Source: Spirochaetaceae bacterium UBA1306 (lineage in GTDB: Bacteria > Spirochaetota > Spirochaetia > Treponematales > Rectinemataceae). From it: DNA of 36,194 nucleotides. Under the pieces are notes generated by a model. It saw only the letters and a list, made by a program, of their open reading frames with translations, was not told where the DNA came from and made no database searches. The DNA lies in assembly GCA_002307245.1 (NCBI GenBank), contig DBTW01000126.1, positions 1 through 36,194 on the forward strand, written 5' to 3'. Position 1 is the first letter of the stretch. Each line of letters opens with the position of its first letter. Made by a program: the position numbers and the translations under genes. This document shows positions 30,230 to 36,194 of the stretch, piece after piece.

Positions 30230-31301
30230 CGGCCTTTCCCTGGTAGAAGCCGAGCTCGAGGACGCCCTCGAACCAATAGGAGTTCTCCTTGCGCAGGCGG
30301 AGGGCCGAGGCCACGCACTCGCGCATGAGCTCGACGACGAGGACGTTCATGCGCAGGTCGCAGCCGTCCACCGAGGGGATGAGCCAGCCCGACATGTCGA
30401 TCATGCCGCTCCGCGAGGCGGTCCTGATGGCCTCGGCGGCCAGCTCGCCGGTCTGCATGAGCTCGAGCTCGCCCTTGAGGTAGGCGAGGGCCGCGATCAT
30501 GCCGTAGCAGCCCCAGTCCGAGACCGTCGCGGTCACGACGGCCTCGGCCGCGGTCGCGGCGGCTATCCCGCCCCCGCAGCCGCAGGCGCAGGAGCCGGGC
30601 CGGGCGCCGGGGATGTGCTTGTTCAGGCGCTCGCCGATGGAGCCCATGCCGATCTCGTTGCCGAGGTCGCCGATCGAGACGCTCGGGACGCCCCGGCGCC
30701 CGAGCTCGGCGAAGAGGAGGTCCGACTTGGCCTCGTAGCTCGACACGTCGAGGCCCCTAGCGTTGTGGTAGACGCCCTGGGCGTTGGCGCCGGGGGCCTC
30801 GATGGACACGACGGCGGCCGGCAGGCCCTCCGCGAGGAGGCCCGCGATCTGCGCGGGGGCGGCGCCCCGGTCCTTCGTGAAGGCGACGGCCGCCATCGAG
30901 ATGGGATAGGGCCGCATCGCGGCCACGGAGTCGAAGAGGTGGAGCCCCATGACCGGGGCCATGTTGCGCACCGCGGCCAGGCAGTCCTCGGGACAGACGA
31001 TCACGGGCCGCGCCCCGAAGGCCTTCACCAGGGCGCGGGCGAGGAGCATGGAGCTGACGATGCCGTCCATCTCGGCCTTGCCGTGCGGGATGAGGACGAA
31101 GCCGGTGATGATATAGACGAGATCGCCGGCCTTGACCGACGAGGCCAGGAGCGCGGCCGCGCGCATCGAGAGGGGCTCGCCCTCTCTCTCGCGCGCGGCG
31201 TCGTAGAGGATGCGGCAGACGCCGTAGCCGCGGGGATCGAGGTTGGCGAGGTCGTCGAGGTTCTGGCCCACGTTGAGCCGGGTCAAGGCTTCCTGGTCCA
31301 T
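30222..31301 (-). CDS. D-glutamate cyclase-like protein (DUF4392 / DGLUCY C-terminal family)
   Basis: This family includes the catalytic C-terminal part of DGLUCY, which converts D-glutamate to 5-oxo-D-proline. The 359-residue protein has LDPRGYGV (residues 21-28) and GFVLIPHGKAEMDG with E77 and D79 (normally ETDG). It also has SIEAPGANAQGVYHNARG, SIGDLGNEIGMG (ending at 220) and ATVSDWGCYGMIAALAYL. A Cys-rich insert, CACGC (C238, C240, C242), is not something I recognise from the family. ATG 31301 follows the aminotransferase stop by 5 bases; a longer frame to 31442 is discarded. No signal peptide is seen, so it is cytoplasmic. Activity is inferred from family and operon. Confidence 0.88.
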   Translation of the reverse strand: MDQEALTRLNVGQNLDDLANLDPRGYGVCRILYDAAREREGEPLSMRAAALLASSVKAGDLVYIITGFVLIPHGKAEMDGIVSSMLLARALVKAFGARPVIVCPEDCLAAVRNMAPVMGLHLFDSVAAMRPYPISMAAVAFTKDRGAAPAQIAGLLAEGLPAAVVSIEAPGANAQGVYHNARGLDVSSYEAKSDLLFAELGRRGVPSVSIGDLGNEIGMGSIGERLNKHIPGARPGSCACGCGGGIAAATAAEAVVTATVSDWGCYGMIAALAYLKGELELMQTGELAAEAIRTASRSGMIDMSGWLIPSVDGCDLRMNVLVVELMRECVASALRLRKENSYWFEGVLELGFYQGKAGA

Positions 31302-31306
31302 GGCCG

Positions 31307-32176
31307 TCAGCTCGCGTACCGCTCGAAGCTCGACTTCGTGTAGTCCTCGAAATGCCTCACCGCCGCGCCCTGCAGGGCCTTGAGCAGCTTGGGCGCCTTG
31401 CCCCCGACCGGCTTGCCGTCGATCTCGCAGGCCGCGTTGCACAGGGTGCCCGCGCTCGAGACGATGACCTCGTCGGCCTCCATGAGCTCGCGGAGCGTGA
31501 AGGCCTCCTCCCTCGTGGGGATGCCGCTCATCTGGGCGAGCTTGAGGAGGTGCCCCCGCGCCGTGCCGGGGAGGATGAGGTTAGTGAGGGGCGCGGTCCT
31601 GAAGGTCCCGCCCTGGATGATGTGGACGTTGCTGTGCGCGCACTCGGTCACGAGATCGCCGCGATGGAAGACCGCCTCGTCGCAGCCCGACTCCTTGGCC
31701 CGCTGGCTCGCCATGACGCTCGGGATGAGGTTCAGGGTCTTCACGTCGCAATGGAGGAAGCGCGTATCCTCGATCGTGATCAGCTTGTAGCGCTTGTCGA
31801 TGGCCCGGAGGGGGTTGGGCCGCACGGTGACGAGAAGGTTCGGTCGAACGTCCTTGGGGGGAAAGGCGTGGTTGCGCGTCCCCGTCCCCCTCGTGGTCTG
31901 CCAGTACACCATGAGGCTCGCGGAATCCTCGACCTTGTCCACCAGGCCCTGAAGGACGCCGCGGAGCTCAGCCTTGTCCATGGCGAAAGGGATCTCCATC
32001 TTCGCGCAGCTGCGATAGAAGCGATCGATGTGGTCCTCGAGGGCGAAGATTATATGGTTGACCGCATAGGTCGCGTCGTAGACTCCGTCGCCGAAATAGA
32101 CCACCCGATCGTTCATCGGGATCGTCATCGTGTCGATGGGCCCGGATGCCCCGTTGTAATAGCCGATGTCCTTCAT
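31307..32176 (-). CDS. dat: D-amino-acid aminotransferase (class IV PLP enzyme)
   Basis: Dat swaps amino groups between D-amino acids and 2-oxo acids, for example D-alanine plus 2-oxoglutarate giving pyruvate and D-glutamate. The 289-residue protein has the fold-IV start YYNGASGP and GDGVYDATYAV. The PLP lysine is K146 in HCDVKTLNLI, E178 is in HRGDLVTECAHSN, and LPGTARGHLL completes the cofactor pocket. Lysine and glutamate positions agree with the well-studied Bacillus enzyme (K145, E177). Branched-chain or 4-amino-4-deoxychorismate relatives are less likely given RFLHCDVK and the neighbours. ATG 32176 lies 4 bases after GGGGGAGG. It heads the operon leading to pxpA. Confidence 0.88.
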   Translation of the reverse strand: MKDIGYYNGASGPIDTMTIPMNDRVVYFGDGVYDATYAVNHIIFALEDHIDRFYRSCAKMEIPFAMDKAELRGVLQGLVDKVEDSASLMVYWQTTRGTGTRNHAFPPKDVRPNLLVTVRPNPLRAIDKRYKLITIEDTRFLHCDVKTLNLIPSVMASQRAKESGCDEAVFHRGDLVTECAHSNVHIIQGGTFRTAPLTNLILPGTARGHLLKLAQMSGIPTREEAFTLRELMEADEVIVSSAGTLCNAACEIDGKPVGGKAPKLLKALQGAAVRHFEDYTKSSFERYAS

Positions 32177-32337
32177 GCTGCCTCCCCCGAAAGTATTACA
32201 CCGATGAAATAGCATATTTATCGAAATACAGGCAAGAGGTCTACGAATAACGCAGTTTTTATTCCATTTTTACTATCTTTTCGGAGCCGTCTTGTTGCAT
32301 TACTACGATTTTGTATTTTTTCATCGCATAGAACTGC

Positions 32338-32352
32338 ATATTTTGCAAATAT
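32338..32352. repeat. Palindrome ATATTT-TGC-AAATAT
   Basis: Perfect 6-base arms surround a TGC centre in the divergent control region. It is a candidate operator that could serve both the importer and the oxoproline operon. Confidence 0.45.
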
Positions 32353-32402
32353 ATACTGCCGAACCACCACATTCATACACCACTGCATTAATACCCATTT
32401 TT

Positions 32403-32420
32403 TACTACATTTTGGTAGTA
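32403..32420. repeat. Inverted repeat TACTAC / GTAGTA
   Basis: Perfect 6-base arms (32403-32408 and 32415-32420) flank ATTTTG. It lies about 80 bases before the substrate-binding protein gene, a suitable place for an operator. Confidence 0.45.
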
Positions 32421-32500
32421 TTGCTAACAATCTTGCATCTATACATAAAAACCTGTAGGGTACAGCAATCTCGAGGCATAAAAGATAAGGAGGATAGAGC

Positions 32501-34123
32501 ATGGCACGAGCTAAATTGAAGGGATCGAGCTTCAAGCGACTGGCGACCATTATCGTCGCCGGACTCCTGTTGATCGGCGGCGCCGAGCTATGGGCGGCCG
32601 GTGCGTCCAAGAAGGATATGGTAGTCATGGCCTGGCAGATCGACGAGCTGATCACCTTCGACCCCGCCGAGGTCTACGAGCTCGCAGGCATGGAGATGAT
32701 GGCCAATATCTACGATCGCCTGGTCTACCTCCCCTCGGACAAGATCGACGCCCCGCAGCCGGGCCTGGCCGAGAGCTGGAAGGTCTCGGCCGACGGCCAG
32801 ACCTTCACCTTCGCGATCCGCAAGGGCGCCAAATTCCATTCCGGCAATCCCGTCACCGCCGAGGACGTGGCCTGGTCCGTCCAGCGGGCGATCAAGCTTA
32901 ACAAGGGCCCCGCCTTCATCCTCGGAGAGCTCGGCCTCACGCCCGAGAACGTCGACCAGCTCGCCAAGGCGACGGATCCCTACACCTTCACCCTCACGAT
33001 CACGAAGAAGCTCGCGCAAAGCTTCGTCATCAACTGCCTCGGCTCGGGCGTCGGCTCGGTCGTGGATAAAAAGGAAGTCGAGCCCAAGGCCGCGGGCGGC
33101 GACTTCGGCAACGCCTACCTCAAGAAGGCCGACGCCGGCTCGGGCCCCTTCAAGTTGACTACGTGGAAGCCCAACGAGCTCGTGCTGCTCGACGCCTTCC
33201 CCGGCTATTGGCGCGGCGCGCCCTCGATCAAGCGAGTGGCCCTCAAGCACGTGCCGGAGAGCGCCACTCAGCGCCTCATGCTCGAGAAGGGCGACGCCGA
33301 CGTCGCACGCAACCTTGGCCCCGAGGATATCGCGGCCCTCTCCGCGAACAAGGACGTCAAGATCAGGAACGTGGCGCAGGGCGCCATCTACTACCTCGGC
33401 CTCAACCAGAAGAACCCCAACCTGGCCAAGCCCGAGGTCAGGGAAGCCCTCAAGTGGCTCGTCGACTACAAGGGCATCGAGCAGAGCGTCCTCAAGGGCA
33501 CCAGGGTCGTGCACCAGAGCTTCCTCCCCGCCGGCGTGCTCGGCGCGATCGACTCGAATCCCTACTCCCTCGACGTCGCGAAGGCCAAGGCCCTCCTCGC
33601 CAAGGCCGGGCTCCCCAAGGGCTTCAAGGTCACGATGGACGTGACCAACAGCTTCCCGACCAACGTGATCGCCCAGGCCATCCAGGCCGACCTCGCGAAG
33701 GCGGGGATCGAGCTCGAGATCATCCCGGGGGACAACAAGCAGACCCTGACCAAGTACCGGGCCCGCAACCACGACATCTACATTGGGCGCTGGTCGCCGG
33801 ACTACGCCGATCCGCACTCCAACACGCAGGGCTTCGCCTGGAACCCGGACAACTCGGACTCGAGCACGTCCAAGCTCCTCGCCTGGCGCAATTCCTGGGA
33901 CATCCCCGAGATGACCAAGAAGGCCGAGGCGGCCCTCGTCGAGGGCGACACGGCCAAGCGGGCGAAGATGTACAAGGATATGCAGCTCGAGCACCAGAAG
34001 ACCTCGCCCTTCGTCATCATGTACCAGGACATCTGGGTGATAGCGGAGCGGGGGGGCGTGACCGGCTTCGAGGTCGGTCCCAGCTCGGACTACGTCTACT
34101 ACCGTAACATCTCGATCAAGTAG
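32501..34123 (+). CDS. Peptide-type ABC transporter substrate-binding protein (family 5)
   Basis: Family 5 binding proteins (DppA/OppA-like) capture peptides, opines or related solutes in the periplasm for an ABC importer. The 540-residue protein has a signal peptide (about residues 1-33, KRLATIIVAGLLLIGGAELWAAG minus ends). The family pattern follows: FDPAEVYELAGMEMMANIYD, LAESWKVSADGQTFTFAIRK, GAKFHSGNPVTAEDVAWSVQ and GSGPFKLTTWKPNELVLL. A later segment, DIYIGRWSPDYADPHSN, is close to the ligand region. No lipobox is visible. AAGGAGG (32487-32493) precedes ATG 32501 by 7 bases. The divergent 5-oxoproline operon suggests a ligand such as a glutamyl or D-amino-acid peptide; that is inference. 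Confidence 0.93.
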   Translation: MARAKLKGSSFKRLATIIVAGLLLIGGAELWAAGASKKDMVVMAWQIDELITFDPAEVYELAGMEMMANIYDRLVYLPSDKIDAPQPGLAESWKVSADGQTFTFAIRKGAKFHSGNPVTAEDVAWSVQRAIKLNKGPAFILGELGLTPENVDQLAKATDPYTFTLTITKKLAQSFVINCLGSGVGSVVDKKEVEPKAAGGDFGNAYLKKADAGSGPFKLTTWKPNELVLLDAFPGYWRGAPSIKRVALKHVPESATQRLMLEKGDADVARNLGPEDIAALSANKDVKIRNVAQGAIYYLGLNQKNPNLAKPEVREALKWLVDYKGIEQSVLKGTRVVHQSFLPAGVLGAIDSNPYSLDVAKAKALLAKAGLPKGFKVTMDVTNSFPTNVIAQAIQADLAKAGIELEIIPGDNKQTLTKYRARNHDIYIGRWSPDYADPHSNTQGFAWNPDNSDSSTSKLLAWRNSWDIPEMTKKAEAALVEGDTAKRAKMYKDMQLEHQKTSPFVIMYQDIWVIAERGGVTGFEVGPSSDYVYYRNISIK

Positions 34124-34151
34124 AGCGAAGCGGAGAGCGAGGGAAGGGCCC

Positions 34152-35186
34152 ATGGACGAGACGCGGCATAGGATCCGGGAACGCGCGGAGCAGGCGCTCA
34201 AGCTGCTCCTGAGCCTGACCGTCACGTTCATGGGCCTCCTCGCGGTCACCTTCTTCATCGGGCGGGTAGTGCCCATCGATCCCGTGCTCGCCGCGGTCGG
34301 CGACCGCGCGAGCGCGGAGAGCTACGCCCAGGCGCGGCGCGAGCTGGGCCTCGACCGTCCCCTCTACCAGCAATTCCTCATCTACGCCTCGAAGGCCCTG
34401 CGCGGCGACTTCGGCAAATCCGTGCTGACCTCCAACGCGGTCATCGACGACATCAAGCGCGTCTTCCCCGCCACCTTCGAGCTCGCGACCCTCGCGGCGC
34501 TCCTCGGCGTGCTCGTCGGCGTGCCGGCGGGCGTCGCGGCCGCGGCCAAGAAGGGGAGCTGGGTCGACCACGGCATCCGTTTCGTGGGCCTCCTCGGCTA
34601 TTCGGTGCCGATCTTCTGGCTCGGCCTCATGGGGCTCCTGGTCTTCTACGCCAAGCTCGGGATCGTCGCGGGACCGGGCCGTTCCGACGTCCTCTTCGAG
34701 GGCCTGGTGCCCACCGTCACGGGGGCCCTCCTCCTGGACTCCGCGCTCGCCGGGCAATGGGAGGCCTTCCGCGACGCCTTCGCGCACATCATCCTGCCCG
34801 CCTCCATCCTCGGCGTCTTCAGCATGGCCTACATCAGCCGCATGACCCGCAGCTTCATGCTCGAGCAATTGCAGGCCGAGTACGTCAACACCGCGAGGAT
34901 CAAGGGCCTATCCGAGCGGACGGTGGTCTGGCGCCACGCCCTGGGAAACGCCTGGGTACCCCTCGTCACGGTCATCGCCCTGAGCTACGGCAACCTCCTC
35001 GAGGGCTCCATCCTCACCGAGGTCGTCTTCGCCTGGCCAGGGCTCGGCAGTTACATCACCAACTCGCTCATGAGCGCGGACATGAACGCCGTGCTGGGCG
35101 GCACGGTCATGGTGGGCATCGTGTTCATAGCCTTGAATTTCATCACCGACATCCTCTACAAGAGGCTCGACCCGAGGGCACGCTGA
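34152..35186 (+). CDS. ABC importer permease, DppB type
   Basis: This 344-residue inner-membrane protein is the first permease of the peptide-type importer. It has about six membrane segments, an N-terminal FFIGRVVPIDPV region, YAQARRELGLDRPLYQQFL (typical of DppB) and a GDFGKSVLTSNAVIDDI segment. Near the C-terminus it has the coupling loop YVNTARIKGLSERTVVWRHA. The gene starts 28 bases after the binding-protein stop with GAGGGAAGGG upstream, and the second permease follows one base later. Confidence 0.93.
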   Translation: MDETRHRIRERAEQALKLLLSLTVTFMGLLAVTFFIGRVVPIDPVLAAVGDRASAESYAQARRELGLDRPLYQQFLIYASKALRGDFGKSVLTSNAVIDDIKRVFPATFELATLAALLGVLVGVPAGVAAAAKKGSWVDHGIRFVGLLGYSVPIFWLGLMGLLVFYAKLGIVAGPGRSDVLFEGLVPTVTGALLLDSALAGQWEAFRDAFAHIILPASILGVFSMAYISRMTRSFMLEQLQAEYVNTARIKGLSERTVVWRHALGNAWVPLVTVIALSYGNLLEGSILTEVVFAWPGLGSYITNSLMSADMNAVLGGTVMVGIVFIALNFITDILYKRLDPRAR

Positions 35187-35187
35187 C

Positions 35188-36102
35188 ATGGAAGCATCGA
35201 AGACTACGCTTGGCGCCTGGCTCTCCAGCGCGGCGCCGGAATCGCCCTGGCAGGCATGGTGCGGCGACGCGTGGAGGAGCTGGCTGCTATTCCGCCGCAA
35301 TCCCCTGGCGATGGCCGGCCTCGCGATCATGCTGGCCCTCGTCGTCCTGGCGGCGATCGGCCCGCTGATCGCCCCCGCCGACCCCCTAGCCCAGTCCCTC
35401 GGGCTGCGGCTCTCGCCCCCTGGCGCCAACGGCTACATCCTCGGCTCGGACGAGCTCGGGCGGGACATCCTCTCGCGCCTGCTCTACGGGGCGAGGATCA
35501 GCCTCTCGATCGTCCTCATGGTGGCGGTCGCCGTGGCTCCCGTAGGCTTGGCGATCGGCACGATTGCCGGCTACTTCGGCGGCCCCGTCGACACGGTCCT
35601 CATGCGGATCACCGACATCTTCCTCTCCTTCCCGCGCCTCGTCCTGGCCCTCGCCCTGGCCTCCGCCCTGGGCCCGGGCATCGAGAACGCCGTGATCGCG
35701 ATCGCCATCACGGCCTGGCCCCCCTACGCGCGGATCGCGAGGGCCGAGACCATCTCCATCCGCAACAGCGACTTCATCGCGGCCTCGAGGCTGCAGGGCG
35801 CCTCCCCGCTGCGGATCATCGCGACGCAGGTCGCGCCGCTATGCGCCTCCTCGGTGATCGTGCGCGTCACCCTCGACATGGCCGGCATCATGCTCACGGC
35901 GGCCGGCCTGGGCTTCCTGGGCCTGGGCGCCCAGCCGCCGAGCCCGGAGTGGGGCGCCATGGTGGCGGCCGGCAGGAGGTTCGTCTTCGATCAGTGGTGG
36001 GTGGCGGCGATGCCGGGCCTCGCGATCTGCGCGGTCTCGCTCGGCTTCAACTTCCTCGGGGACGGCCTGCGCGACGTGCTCGACCCCAAGAGCGGGAGCT
36101 AG
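35188..36102 (+). CDS. ABC importer permease, DppC type
   Basis: The second permease, 304 residues, has a cytoplasmic lead with SWLLFRRNPLAMAGLAIM, then LGSDELGRDILSRLLYGARI, the standard DppC signature. The coupling loop EAA-like region reads FIAASRLQGASPLRIIATQV, and the end has GFLGLGAQPPSPEWGAMVA. About six membrane segments are seen. It pairs with the DppB-type protein and is followed three bases later by an ATPase gene. Confidence 0.93.
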   Translation: MEASKTTLGAWLSSAAPESPWQAWCGDAWRSWLLFRRNPLAMAGLAIMLALVVLAAIGPLIAPADPLAQSLGLRLSPPGANGYILGSDELGRDILSRLLYGARISLSIVLMVAVAVAPVGLAIGTIAGYFGGPVDTVLMRITDIFLSFPRLVLALALASALGPGIENAVIAIAITAWPPYARIARAETISIRNSDFIAASRLQGASPLRIIATQVAPLCASSVIVRVTLDMAGIMLTAAGLGFLGLGAQPPSPEWGAMVAAGRRFVFDQWWVAAMPGLAICAVSLGFNFLGDGLRDVLDPKSGS

Positions 36103-36105
36103 CGT

Positions 36106-36194
36106 ATGGGCGATAGCCTCCTGCGGATCCGCGGCCTCAAGGTCGACTTCCATACGCCGGCCGGCATCGTGCGCGCCGTGCGGGGAGTCGACCT
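36106..36194 (+). CDS. ABC importer ATPase, DppD type (cut by window end)
   Basis: Only the first 29 or so residues are present: MGDSLLRIRGLKVDFHTPAG, then IVRAVRGVD. This matches the N-terminus of DppD/OppD ATPases (LLxVxxLxVxFxTxxGxVxAVxGVD). Walker A lies beyond the window. Its place after both permeases supports the call. Confidence 0.85.
   Translation, partial: MGDSLLRIRGLKVDFHTPAGIVRAVRGVD

Larger units (their letters stand above)
32177..32500. promoter_or_regulatory. AT-rich divergent control region
   Basis: This 324-bp gap separates the oxoproline operon from the peptide importer and is far more AT-rich than the genes on either side. No gene is credible; small frames over it are shadows. 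It has two palindromes (entered separately) and four TGCAT cores at 32316, 32335, 32384 and 32434 (spacings 19, 49 and 50). The ribosome site AAGGAGG (32487-32493) serves the gene at 32501. No sigma-54 site with correct spacing and no convincing -35/-10 pair was found on either strand. Confidence 0.55.

Noticed and set aside
32412..32425. TGGTAGTATTGCT as a sigma-54 promoter for the importer
   Set aside because: Spacing between the GG and GC doublets is three bases short of the requirement.
32218..32655. 145-residue minus frame and a 75-residue plus frame in the AT-rich gap
   Set aside because: They lack ribosome sites and recognisable sequence, and they cross the start of the binding-protein gene.
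32588..34276. 562-residue open frame on the minus strand
   Set aside because: It is antisense to the family 5 binding protein and has the Leu/Gly/Glu/Asp bias of a shadow frame.
1..36194. CRISPR arrays, insertion sequences, prophage genes
   Set aside because: No repeat-spacer arrays, transposase, integrase or phage structural motifs were seen; genes are in orderly chromosomal operons.

Overview
This window comes from a high-GC spirochaete-like bacterium. The lineage is inferred from a FlaB-type periplasmic flagellin followed by flaG, fliD, a PilZ protein, tsaE, tsaB and an HD-GYP protein. As far as I recall, that order resembles the one in Treponema. Coding DNA is very GC-rich, so several intergenic control regions stand out as AT-rich islands. 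The species cannot be named from sequence alone.

Layout. (1) 69-8319, plus strand: flaB, flaG, fliD, an unknown flagellar-cluster gene, a PilZ protein, a small unknown gene with a leaderless-looking promoter, tsaE (probable CTG start), tsaB and a PAS/HD-GYP phosphodiesterase. (2) 8337-9965, minus strand: a GNAT-like protein, a 105-aa unknown and a CAU-anticodon tRNA with its own promoter and terminator. (3) 10126-11406: an MFS transporter. (4) 11357-17618, minus strand: an ATP-grasp ligase, a LysR regulator and an ECF vitamin importer (fused EcfA-EcfA, EcfT, PanT-like S component) followed by a CoaX-like protein with degraded nucleotide-binding motifs. Pantothenate is the likely substrate. 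(5) 17827-19437: a lipoprotein and a small LysM-like envelope protein, closed by a terminator. (6) 19505-26990: a MacAB-TolC-like export operon ending in a histidine kinase and an NtrC-type sigma-54 activator. A near-consensus sigma-54 promoter and three copies of a 13-bp palindromic site lie upstream, which suggests a self-regulated export system. (7) 26987-36194: a divergent locus. The minus strand carries D-amino-acid aminotransferase, a D-glutamate cyclase-like protein, PxpB, PxpC, a DUF1445 protein and PxpA. The plus strand carries a peptide-type ABC importer (substrate-binding protein, two permeases, start of an ATPase). A 324-bp AT-rich control region lies between them.

The most interesting unit is region 7. 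Together the genes read as a pathway that takes up a peptide or amino-acid derivative, moves amino groups from D-amino acids onto 2-oxoglutarate to make D-glutamate, cyclises it to 5-oxoproline and opens that to glutamate with ATP. The two proteins that resemble the halves of the eukaryotic D-glutamate cyclase DGLUCY are separate genes here in one operon. The stereochemical step between 5-oxo-D-proline and the L-specific Pxp enzyme is not accounted for by any recognised gene.
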